Positions 1 through 9,300 of a stretch of DNA of 64,000 nt are shown here, piece by piece; within the stretch, counting starts at the first letter, position 1; the number at the start of each line of letters is the position of its first letter. The notes under the pieces were generated by a model. That model was not told the DNA's origin and made no database searches. It was given only the letters and a program-made list of their open reading frames with translations. The stretch is from Planctomycetaceae bacterium (GTDB lineage: Bacteria > Planctomycetota > Planctomycetia > Pirellulales > Thermoguttaceae). The stretch spans positions 62,001 through 126,000 of the forward strand of contig JAAYAY010000028.1 of NCBI GenBank assembly GCA_012719125.1, given 5' to 3'. Made by a program: the position numbers and the translations under genes.

Positions 1-1
1 C

Positions 2-2464
2 CGAATCACGGACCCGACCGGCCAGGTGCAGGAGTTTCCCTACTACCCGGGAAAGGACGGCTACAAGTACTACCTGGCCGGCAAGATCGACAACGCCCGC
101 AAGCAGCACATGGAGCGGACGGTGCCGATCTTGGCGGACCTCTATGTGGCCACGGGCCAGTCGCGATACGCTCGCCAGGCCGCGGTCATCCTCGACCGGC
201 TGGCAGAAGCCTACCCGCACTACAACGTTCAGATCTGCCGCCGCAAGGGGAGTCCGCTGCTTCTGGAGATCCCGATCCTGGAGGCCCACGACGGGTTGGT
301 CAAGGTGCCGGAGTCCGACTCGGCAACGGCCGGCCGCAACGACGGCGCCTACTATCCCTACTGGTCGAACCGTCGGGGCGACGGCTGGAACGGTTGGCTC
401 TATTCCGAGATGCCCACCGGGCTGGCGTACGCCTATGACCTGATTGCCGCGAGCGACGAGTTGGACCGCCTGAGTGAGGAACTCGGACACGATGTGCGCT
501 CGCGGATTTGCGGCTTCTTCCGCGACACAGCCAACTACGCGCGAAGCTACCCGGTGTACCTGGGGAACATGGACCCGAGCCTGATCGGCGGGCTGGCCGT
601 GATTGGCCGGGTGATCGGCGAACCGGAATTTGTCCACGACGCCCTCCGGCGGCTGAAGCTGATCCTGGAGCGGCGATTCTTCCCCGACGGGAATTGGCGG
701 GAGGGCGCCGCTTCGTATCACTCGCAGACCATCAGCGGGCTGCGCAGCGCGGCGGCAGGACCGCTCAAGGGTTATACGGATCCGCCGGGCTACGTCGGTC
801 TTGAAGATCGGCTTCACCTGGAGAATCTCGACGTATCGGCAGATCTTCCCCTGCTGGGCGAGTCGTTTCAAGCCCTGGCGGCCTTGGGGCTGCCCAACGG
901 GTCTCAGACCTGCGTTCACGATACCTGGTCACCGACCACCCACGGCCGGCGACTGGCGAGTCCGAAGGCGGACCCGATGCCGTCGCATCTGCACTGGGGC
1001 ATGGGGCATGCGATTCTGGGCATGGGGCGGCAGGATACAGGTCTCCAGGCACATCTCCACTTCAGTGGCGGCTACGGACATCAACACGCCGACACACTCA
1101 ACCTGATCCTCTTCGGCCAGGGACACGAGCTTGTCTCCGACATCGGCTACACCCATACCGTCATGGCCGCCTACTCGCGAAACAGCCTGGCGCACAACCT
1201 GGTGGTTGTGGACGGGCAAGACCAGCGCACCTCCGGTACCGAACCGCCTGCAGACGGCGCGCTGGCGGCCTCCGCTTCCCTTGGGGCGGATGTGCAGTAC
1301 GTCGAGGCGGCCGGCGAAGGCGCCTATCCAGGAGTAGCCCGTCTGTATCGGCGAGCCTTGGCCTTAGTGGCAGCGCCGGACGGCGGGGCCTATGTGGTCG
1401 ACGTCTTCCGAGTGGCCGGCGGGAAGCGGCACGAGTGGGTGCTGCACGGCTCGGCGGATGAAGACATGGAGCTTTCAACCTCCCTGGCTGCGGAGAGCTT
1501 CGGGCCAAATCTCCTGCCCGAGGGCGTGGAGTTCCGCCCCTGGAAGGACGAGTATGGCCGAAACATCCAGGACGGCGTGAACCATTCCTACGGCGTCTTC
1601 CGAGACGTCCGCCGTGCGGCAAGCGATCGGGCCTGGTCGGCGTCGATGGAATGCGGGGGCGGCGTCGGCATTCAGACGACCGTGCTCGACCAACCAGGCA
1701 CGGAGGTGTTCCTGGCGAGGATACCGTCGGTACGACGGGCGAAAGAGGACAGCTCACGTGTGTACGACTACTGGATGCCGTGTCTCCTGGCGCGGCGAGA
1801 GGGGCAGGATGTCGAAAGCACCTTTGCGGCCGTGCATCAGGCCTACGCGTCGGGCAGCCAACGCTATGACGTGGCGCGGCTGGCCTTGGAAAGCTCACAG
1901 CCGGGTTCTGCGGGCTTTGTGGTGCGGGGCCCCGGCTTCACCGATTACCACCTTTGCGGCGCCCAGTCCGACTCCTCCATGTTTGCCGCCGATCCGCCGA
2001 TCCGTGCGGTGGGCCGCTACGCCTTCGTCCGCGTGCTGGACGGGCAACTGGCATCGCTGGGGATTTGCGACGGCAGTCGGCTGGTCTACGAAGAAGTCAG
2101 TCTGCCCATTCCCCCTGGAGTCTCGGGAGAGGTATTGTCGGTGCGGAATCAGGAGACGGGCGACGCCGAACACGCCCTGGTAGTCTCGGAACGACTGCCG
2201 ACCCGCCCCGGACGGCCGGGGGAACGCGTCATCGTGCGTTTCCGCGATGGGATGACCTACGGCCTGGCGGTTCGCGAGATCCGCCAAGAAGGAGACGTTT
2301 CCGTGATCGCCCTGCACCACCGGCCCGGCTTTCGCGTGTCGGCCGACGGCCTGCAGACGGAGCTGACCCACTGGCCCGCTCGCCTGTCTCAAGGCCGACC
2401 GGCATTCTATCTGCCGGGGACGGCCTACCAAGTGTTTGGCGAGGCCACAACTGCAACCAGGTGA
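2..2464 (+). CDS. Heparinase II/III-family polysaccharide lyase, 5' end outside window
   Basis: The reading frame is open back to the first bases of the window, so the true start and any signal peptide lie upstream; 820 codons are visible. The first 350 visible residues are rich in Tyr, Trp and Asn, as expected for the alpha/alpha-toroid of alginate- and heparinase-type lyases. The segment HFSGGYGHQHAD (about residue 353-364) is the typical start of the heparinase II/III beta-sheet domain, where His residues bind metal or act in catalysis. The remaining 450 residues would form that beta-sandwich. The family cleaves uronic-acid-containing polysaccharides by beta-elimination outside the cytoplasm, but the substrate cannot be read from sequence. 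An ECF sigma system lies 300 bp downstream on the same strand; no functional link is evident. Confidence 0.85.
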   Translation, partial: RITDPTGQVQEFPYYPGKDGYKYYLAGKIDNARKQHMERTVPILADLYVATGQSRYARQAAVILDRLAEAYPHYNVQICRRKGSPLLLEIPILEAHDGLVKVPESDSATAGRNDGAYYPYWSNRRGDGWNGWLYSEMPTGLAYAYDLIAASDELDRLSEELGHDVRSRICGFFRDTANYARSYPVYLGNMDPSLIGGLAVIGRVIGEPEFVHDALRRLKLILERRFFPDGNWREGAASYHSQTISGLRSAAAGPLKGYTDPPGYVGLEDRLHLENLDVSADLPLLGESFQALAALGLPNGSQTCVHDTWSPTTHGRRLASPKADPMPSHLHWGMGHAILGMGRQDTGLQAHLHFSGGYGHQHADTLNLILFGQGHELVSDIGYTHTVMAAYSRNSLAHNLVVVDGQDQRTSGTEPPADGALAASASLGADVQYVEAAGEGAYPGVARLYRRALALVAAPDGGAYVVDVFRVAGGKRHEWVLHGSADEDMELSTSLAAESFGPNLLPEGVEFRPWKDEYGRNIQDGVNHSYGVFRDVRRAASDRAWSASMECGGGVGIQTTVLDQPGTEVFLARIPSVRRAKEDSSRVYDYWMPCLLARREGQDVESTFAAVHQAYASGSQRYDVARLALESSQPGSAGFVVRGPGFTDYHLCGAQSDSSMFAADPPIRAVGRYAFVRVLDGQLASLGICDGSRLVYEEVSLPIPPGVSGEVLSVRNQETGDAEHALVVSERLPTRPGRPGERVIVRFRDGMTYGLAVREIRQEGDVSVIALHHRPGFRVSADGLQTELTHWPARLSQGRPAFYLPGTAYQVFGEATTATR

Positions 2465-2763
2465 CCAGAAGGGGAAAACGACTCTGGTGAGGGGACAGAT
2501 GGGACTTGGGAAGGCGATCGGCGTTCATCAGCTTGCACTACGGGGAGCGTGACGATCGCAAGCGGCGGTTCCCTTTGCAGCCAAAGGACTTATGAAGCGG
2601 TGTCAAGTGCGAGCAATCCCTCTATTGGGGAAGCCATGGCATGCGGCGGTGTGATTCTCCGGGGGAACCGCGTTCGGATGTCCTGACGCACAACGAAAAT
2701 GTCTTCTGCCGGAGTCAGCCGATTGCCTGGTCGGCGGTGTCTTCCTATCGAGGGGACAAGTAT

Positions 2764-3258
2764 TTGGATGCAACCAACGATCAGACACGATGGCTCAATG
2801 AACAGGCTCCTCGACTGATTCTGTTCGCTCGCCAATGGGTTCCCTGCCACGCCGACGCGGAGGACGTGTTTCACACGGCCTTTGTGCGGTTCTGGCGGGA
2901 GAGGGATCGTGTGCGCGATCCGCTCCCCTTCCTGTACACGTGCGTGCGGAGGGCGGCATTGAATTGGCGCCGCGAGCAGGGCCGGCGGGAGAAACGTGAA
3001 CTCGCCGTCGGTCCGGAACCGCTCTTCGCGACGGACCAAGACCGGCTGGTAAAGGCCGAGACGGATGAGGCGATCGAGGCGGCACTCCTCCGACTCTCCG
3101 ATGAACAGCGCGAGGTCGTGGTGATGCGGATCTGGGGAGAACTGACCTTTCCGCAGATCGGCGAGGTCCTGTCGATTTCTGCCAGCACCGCCGACACTCG
3201 CTACCGGTCTGGTCTCAAGAAGCTGCGTCTTGCACTTGACGGAAAGGTAGTCCCATGA
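2764..3258 (+). CDS. ECF-like RNA polymerase sigma factor
   Basis: The 164-residue product has a region 2 helix set (DAEDVFHTAFVRFW) and a region 4 helix-turn-helix (LSDEQREVVVMRIW followed by LSISASTADTRYRSG). It would direct RNA polymerase to a small regulon. The start is uncertain. The frame is open from an ATG at 2641, but TTG at 2764 has AGGGGAC eight bases upstream and removes an unconserved 41-residue leader, so it is preferred here. The stop overlaps the next start as ATGA at 3255-3258. That implies translational coupling with a membrane partner whose short cytoplasmic N-terminus could act as an anti-sigma segment. The target promoters are not identifiable. Confidence 0.85.
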   Translation: MDATNDQTRWLNEQAPRLILFARQWVPCHADAEDVFHTAFVRFWRERDRVRDPLPFLYTCVRRAALNWRREQGRREKRELAVGPEPLFATDQDRLVKAETDEAIEAALLRLSDEQREVVVMRIWGELTFPQIGEVLSISASTADTRYRSGLKKLRLALDGKVVP

Positions 3259-5798
3259 TCGATCGCGACGAACTTTTCGAAGCGCAATTGCGAGCCCGTC
3301 GACTTCCGGGACTGAGCGACGAGGCAAGGCAGCGTCTGCTGGCGGACCTCGCTGCGATCGCAGCAGACAATCGTTCTGCAACGGCCGTTCCCGATGGCGC
3401 GGCCTCTTTCTCAAGCAACCGGAGGTGGATTATGCGTCACCCCGTTTCCAGCGCGGCCGCTGCGGCTATTCTCATTTTCGCCATCGCAGGGGTTGGCCTA
3501 TGGTTCTCCGGCAGCGGCGCAACACCTGCCCTGGCCGACTATCTCCAGCCGCTGATCGATGCAAAGACCGTGAAGTACAGGATGATCATGGAAACGACCA
3601 GCCTGCCCGCAGGAAAGGGGGCGCTGTCGGCAGAGGCGCAACAAGAGTTGATGAATCCGCGCACGTACGAGGTCATGGAATTGGGGCCGAATCGCCACCG
3701 GCTGGAGTGGGACGAATGGAACGGGCGGAAGGCGGGGGGAAAAAGGGTGGAGATCTGGGATGGGAACCAGCGAAAGCAACTCATGCTGTACCCCGCGGCA
3801 AAGAAGGCATTACTCTACGATTGCGCGGACGATCCGGAAGACGAGAAAGTCGCGAAGGAGGATCAAGGTTCGGCATCGCCGCAGCGTGCCAAGGAACCGG
3901 GAACCGTGGCCCTGTTTCGGTCGCTCCTGCTCGATACGGTGCAGAAGCCGGGCGCCCTACGTGATTCACTTGGTGAGAAGGAGATCGACGGACGCCGAGT
4001 CGTGGGATTCCGCCTCAGTGCCGGCGGTGTGGTGATCGACGTGTGGGGCGATCCCAAGACGCGTTTGCCGGTTTGCATCGAAACCACCATGGCGACGGTG
4101 CCCAACGTCAAGATCACGCAGAGCGACTTTGAATTCAACGTACCGATGGACGACTCGCTTTTCAGCCTGGAGCCGCCGGCCGGTTATCAAGTTACTCTCA
4201 AAGGTCGCCAGCCGCGCGACAAGTCCCCCGAGACGGAAAAGGACCTTACCGAGCTATTTCGTTATTACGGCCAGTGGAACGGCGGGCGTTTCCCGGACGT
4301 GCTGGATTGGCCGTGGATCGATGAGGTTATGTCGGAGGCGAGGAGACTGGACGCTGACCTGACCCAGAAGCCGCAGGCAGAGCGGGAGAAGCAGTTCGAC
4401 GAAGGCTCTAAGAAGCTGCAACGGGCCATGAGGTTTATGCTCCGCCTGCCAGCCGACTCGGACTGGCACTACGGGGGCAAAGGCGTTTCCATCGGCGCGG
4501 CCGACACGCCGGTCTTCTGGTGCCGCCCGAAAAATGCGGCCAAGTACCGGGTGATTCACGCCGATCTCTCGGTTCAGGAAACCGACACACCGCCCTCCGT
4601 GCCTGTCGTGCCGGTCACGCAAATGGAGAAAGACCTGATCGAAATGTTCCGCCAGCACGCCGAATCAAGCGGCGGTCGTTTTCCGGATAACCTGCAGTTT
4701 CCGGACTTCGCCCGGAAGTGCCTACAGTATCCGCCGACGGAACTGAGTGAAGAGCAGCAGCGAGAACTCTTGGAAGCTCGTGTGAAGCTGCAGCGGGGCG
4801 CGATATTTATCGGCCTGCTGCCGAGGGACGCGGATGTTCACTATGCGGGCAAGGACGTTTGGCTGGGCATGGCCGACCGGCCCGTCTTCTGGTATCGCCC
4901 CGAAGCCGGCAAGACGTACCGTGTCGTCTACGCCGATCTCACGGTCCGCGACGCCGACTCGGCCCCGAGCATGTCGGTGGTTCAGCCGGAGCAGGGGTTG
5001 CTCAACGCGTTGCGTGTCTACTGTCAATTCTCCGGCGGACGCTTCCCGATCTCGCTCGTCGACCCGACCTGGCTGAGCTACCAGTCATTCCTGCAGGTCG
5101 CTCTTGGAAGGATCTACTTGAAGTTTCCTGCCGACGAGGAGCATGGTCCCAGTGCGAGCCGAACGCTTGAGAGGGGGAAGGCCATGAGGAACATTCAGCC
5201 CGGGTTGGATTTTGTCACTTCCCTGCCGCCGGAATCCGACTGGCACTACGCGGGCTGGGGCGTTTCTCGAGGCGCAGTCGACCGGCCCATCTTCTGGTAT
5301 CACCCCAAAGACGGTAGCAAGTACCGGGTAGTCTACGCGGATCTTTCGGTCGGTGATGCCGACAGGGCTCCCACCGTTTCCAGTGCGCCGCCGCTGCAAG
5401 ACCTGATCGACGCATTGCGATACTACAGCGAACGAAGCGACAATCTCTTCCCTGACTCGCTGGACCAGGACGGGTTCTTCCTGCTGCTGAAAAAGACGTT
5501 TGAACCCTACGTGGGCCAGAAGGTCACTGCGAAACTGCTGGATGAGAATGCGGAGATGCAGTTCGAGCTTCAGCCCGGCGTGGCGTTCGCAGCGTCACTA
5601 CCCGCGGAAGCCGACGCACATTACGCGGGCAAGGGAGTCTCGCTCGGCGCGGCCGACACGCCCATCTTCTGGTATCGCCCCAGGGACGCCAAGGCGTATC
5701 AGGTCATCTGCGCCGATCTTTCGGTCCGCGAGTCGGACACCCCGCCCCATGTGGCCAACGCCCTGCCGGTGCCGACACCGCCCGGCCAAGAGAATTAG
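3255..5798 (+). CDS. Membrane-anchored anti-sigma-like protein with LolA-like part and four tandem repeats
   Basis: The 847-residue protein is coupled to the sigma factor by an ATGA overlap. Residues 1-58 are charged and probably cytoplasmic. One transmembrane helix follows at about 62-84 (SSAAAAAILIFAIAGVGLWF). Residues 90-320 resemble the outer-membrane-lipoprotein-carrier fold that planctomycetes often attach to such proteins; this is inferred from spacing and from the closing motif FSLEPPAGYQV. The rest is four copies of a 120-135-residue unit starting near 326, 455, 578 and 712. Each opens with a short helix plus GGRFPD or similar. Each then has a central LP..(S/A)D.HYAGKGVSxGAAD element and closes with PxFWYRP followed by YRVxxADLSV. 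The layout suggests an envelope sensor that holds the sigma factor. The function of the repeats is unknown. Confidence 0.7.
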   Translation: MIDRDELFEAQLRARRLPGLSDEARQRLLADLAAIAADNRSATAVPDGAASFSSNRRWIMRHPVSSAAAAAILIFAIAGVGLWFSGSGATPALADYLQPLIDAKTVKYRMIMETTSLPAGKGALSAEAQQELMNPRTYEVMELGPNRHRLEWDEWNGRKAGGKRVEIWDGNQRKQLMLYPAAKKALLYDCADDPEDEKVAKEDQGSASPQRAKEPGTVALFRSLLLDTVQKPGALRDSLGEKEIDGRRVVGFRLSAGGVVIDVWGDPKTRLPVCIETTMATVPNVKITQSDFEFNVPMDDSLFSLEPPAGYQVTLKGRQPRDKSPETEKDLTELFRYYGQWNGGRFPDVLDWPWIDEVMSEARRLDADLTQKPQAEREKQFDEGSKKLQRAMRFMLRLPADSDWHYGGKGVSIGAADTPVFWCRPKNAAKYRVIHADLSVQETDTPPSVPVVPVTQMEKDLIEMFRQHAESSGGRFPDNLQFPDFARKCLQYPPTELSEEQQRELLEARVKLQRGAIFIGLLPRDADVHYAGKDVWLGMADRPVFWYRPEAGKTYRVVYADLTVRDADSAPSMSVVQPEQGLLNALRVYCQFSGGRFPISLVDPTWLSYQSFLQVALGRIYLKFPADEEHGPSASRTLERGKAMRNIQPGLDFVTSLPPESDWHYAGWGVSRGAVDRPIFWYHPKDGSKYRVVYADLSVGDADRAPTVSSAPPLQDLIDALRYYSERSDNLFPDSLDQDGFFLLLKKTFEPYVGQKVTAKLLDENAEMQFELQPGVAFAASLPAEADAHYAGKGVSLGAADTPIFWYRPRDAKAYQVICADLSVRESDTPPHVANALPVPTPPGQEN

Positions 5799-5925
5799 TT
5801 CGTCGCGACAGCGATGGGATCGAGGCGGTACGGCAAATACGGCGCCCGGGCCGGCCAGGACGCGGACAGGGCAGGGCAGGGGCTCTCTGTTGTTCGCACC
5901 GCCGGCATGTGTCCAAAGCAGCCAG

Positions 5926-5960
5926 CCCCCACCTCTAGCGGGGGAGGCCTATCTTTTTTT
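5926..5960 (+). terminator. Rho-independent terminator after the sigma/anti-sigma pair
   Basis: CCCCC and GGGGG arms enclose a 9-base loop (ACCTCTAGC) and are followed within 10 bases by seven T residues. It lies 128 bases past the stop of the repeat protein on the same strand. Confidence 0.6.
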
Positions 5961-6218
5961 CGGGAATTGGCGGGGTGGTTCTAGCCGGGATTGGGATAAA
6001 TGGTTGCATGGCGGTGATCGACGAACAACAATGAGAAGGGGTAGTCCTTGCGGCATGGTTCGGAACGGCCGGTGGTCGTACGATTCATGTCGGCATGATC
6101 AACGACGGGGTGGGGCACCAATTGTCCTTGGAATGCGGGCTTTCGTTGCCGGCCCTCGTTCGTTGACTGTGCGAGCCTTGACATAGGTTCCAAGAGATTT
6201 GAAGTACGTTTACCCGCC

Positions 6219-6297
6219 GAGATCTTTCCGTCCTGTCGAGAGATCTGTCCATCCTGCCTACATTTGTCCGTCCTGCGGAGATTTGCGGACTGTGCCT
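6219..6297 (+). repeat. Degenerate direct repeats of about 20 bp
   Basis: Three to four imperfect units built on GAGATCTgTCCgTCCTGcC follow one another immediately upstream of the giant coiled-coil gene. The first three units share TCC.TCCTG; the fourth keeps only the AGATTTG start. They could be operator-like sites or relics of an expanding repeat. Confidence 0.5.
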
Positions 6298-6354
6298 CCG
6301 AAAACCTGTCACGGGCGAGGTTGTCTGCGTATCCCAGCTTTGAGGTGACTCCCG

Positions 6355-9300
6355 ATGAGAATAAGGGCGCTGCTGTCTCTCGCGATTCTGCTAGCATTTT
6401 CGTGTTCCCTGCTGACTGCTGCCGAGGCTCCACCGATCGCCGACTACGATGCGGCGGTGAAGGCGGCCAGGGATGCGGAGGCGGCGGTTGCCGCCACGAA
6501 GGGCGCCGTGGAGAAGGCCGCGGCAGCGCAGGCTAGTGCCGAGCAGGCTGCCGCGGCGAAGAGGCAGCAGGCCAATGAGGCCAAGAAGAAAGTCGACGAT
6601 CTGGTCGCCGGCCGGCAGAAGCCGGCGGAGGCCAACCTGGCAGCGGTCGTGAAGGCCGCGACTGATGCCGCCAATGCGAAGGCGGCAGCGGACAAGGCTT
6701 TGGCGGAAGCCGGCGCGGCCGTGGCACCGGCGCAGCAGGCCTACGATGCGGCCGAGAAGGCGGCTCAGGAGGCCCAGGCCAGTGCGAAGCAGATCGGCGA
6801 GGATGCCGGCAAGTCGGCGGAAGAGAAGAAAAAGGCGGCAGACGAAGCGGGCGCCAAGCGTGCGGCGGCCGATGCGGCCAAGGCCGCCCTGGCTCAGGGC
6901 CAGCAGAAGCAGCAGGAGACGCAAAATCAGGCCAATGCTGCCGGGCAGAAGTCGGCCGAGGCGGAGGGGCAGAAGAAGGCGGCCGAAGAGGCCTTGACGA
7001 AGGTTAAGAACGAAGTGGCCGCTGCCGGCCAGGCGCTGCAGGCAGCCGAGCAAGCCGCCAAGGCAGCGGAAGCGGCCGCCGCTGCGGCGAAGGCGGGAAC
7101 GGACCAGGCCCGGGCGGCGCAGACGGCTGCCGAAAAAGCCGTGGCGGAGAAGCGTGCGTTGGCCGATCAGGCACTGGCCACCGCGAGCCCGGAGGTCAAG
7201 GCGAGGGTGGCCTACGAGGCGGCCGAGAAGGCCGCCAAGGAGGCGGAAGCAGCGGTCGTGCCGCTGAGGGCAGCGTTGCAGACCGCCGACACGGCATTTG
7301 CCAACGCCAGCAGCGCGGCGAAGACGAAGCGTCAGAAGGCCACGGAAGCGAAGGAATTGGCGGGCGATCCGGGGGTAGAACAGTTGAAGCAAGCCGAGGC
7401 AAATCTGCCTGTCGCCATCGAGGCTCTGACGGCGGCGACCAACGCGAAGCCCGGTCTGGACAAGGCTTTGGCCGACGCCAAGGCCGCTGCGCAGCCCCTG
7501 CAGGAAGCCTACAATGCGGCGGAGAAGGCGGCCAAGGAAGCGGAGGCCGCGGCGAAAGTTGCCCGCGATGCGGCCGCGAAGCTCGACGACGAAGCCAAGC
7601 GGGCAACAACGCAGGCGGAGACAATGCGGAGAGCGGCCGACTCGGCTGCGGCGACCTTGGCTCGAGCCCAGAAGGGCGAGACGAGTATGCAAGACCGTGC
7701 CGGCGGCGCGGCTCAGAAGCTGACCGAGGCGGAGGCGGAGAAGAAGTCGGCCGACGAAGCGTTGGCGAAGGCGAACGAGCTGGTGGCCACTGCCACCGCG
7801 GCTCAACAGGCCGCCGAGAAGGCGGCCCAGGACGCCGAGGCGGCGGCCAAGCAGGTCTCGGAGGATGCCGCCAAGTCGGCGGAGGAGAAGAAACAGGCCG
7901 CCGACGAAGCCGTCGCCAAGCGCAAGGCAGCAGAGGAGGCCAAGACGGCGCTGGCTCAGGCGCAGACGGCCCAGCAAGGCCTGCAGAAGCAGGCCGACAC
8001 CGCGGCGCAGAAGCTGGCCCGGGCGACCGGGCAGAAGACTATGGCGGACGCTGCGGTGGCCAACGCCAAGAACCAGATCGTGGCCGCGACCGCGGCCTTG
8101 GCGGCCGCCGAGAAAGCGGCCCAGGATGCCGCGAAAGTTGCAGAAGAGAAGAATTCGGCGGTGACCCAAGCGGCGGCCAAGCGGAAAGCGGCGGCGGATG
8201 CCGGGGCAGCCCTGGCCCAGGCGCAGCAGGGCGAGCAGCAGGCCCAGGCCCAGGCCACGGCGGCCGCCCAGAAGCTCGCCGAAGCTCAGGCCCAGAAGAA
8301 GACGGCCGACGACGCCTTGACCGGCGCTAAGAATCAGGCGGCCGCCGCCACCGCGGCATCCGAGGCCGCCGAGAAGGCCGCTCAGGAGGCTGAGGCCAAA
8401 TCCAAACAGATCTCCGAGGATGCCGGCAAGCCGGAGGCGGAGAAGAAGCAGGCAGGCGACGAGGCCGTTGCCAAACGCAAAGCGGCCGAGGAGGCCAAGG
8501 CGGCCGCGGCCAGAGCGCAGGAGTCCGAGAAAGCCGCACAAGGTCCGGCGACGACCGCTGCCCAGAAGCTCACTGAAGCGGAAGCCCAGAAGAAGTCGGC
8601 CGATGAGGGCCTGGCCAAGGCGAAGAACCAGGTGGCGACGGCCACGGCCGCGAACCAGGCGGCCCAGGAAGCGGCGAAGGAGATTCTCCAACTGGATGCG
8701 GCAAACCAGCAGGCTGCCGCGGACGCCGCCGCCAAGCGCAAGTTGGCCAACGAGGCCAAGGCCGCTTTGGATCCGAAAGCGAAGGCGCTGGAGCAAGCCG
8801 CCGTTCAGGCCAACAACGGTGCGCAGAGTCTGGCCAGGGCCGAGGCTCGGAAGAAGTCGGCCGAAGAGGGCCTGGCAAGCCTGAAGGCACGGATTGCCTC
8901 CTCCAAACAGACGCACGAGGCGGACGAGAAGGCCGCCCAAGAGGCGGAGGCCGCAGCAGTGCCGTTGAAGGCGGAAGCCGACAAGGCCCGCGCGGCGTAC
9001 ACGGACGCCAGGAAGATCGCTGACGACAAGCGGGCTCTGGCGGAGCAGGCCAAGGCTCAGTGGTACCGGCTGGTCGCCGCCCGGCAGGTGGCGAGTATCA
9101 TGGAGAGTCCTGAGCCGCCGAAGCCGGCGAACCGGATCGATGAGATCGTGTTTGCGAAGTTGGCTTCTTTGGGCGTCAAGCCGGCGCTCTGCTCCGACGC
9201 GGTATTTCTCCGCCGAGCCTATCTGGATCTGACGGGCAAACTGCCGGGCGCGGAAGAGGCCAAAGCGTTCATCGTGGATGCGAACCCGGGCAAACGCGTG

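Larger units (their letters stand above)
5799..6354. other. Intergenic stretch with terminator and degenerate short repeats
   Basis: No convincing gene is seen in these 556 bases. It holds the terminator at 5926-5960 and a block of degenerate repeats at 6219-6297, listed separately. The rest is GC-rich and unremarkable. Confidence 0.6.
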
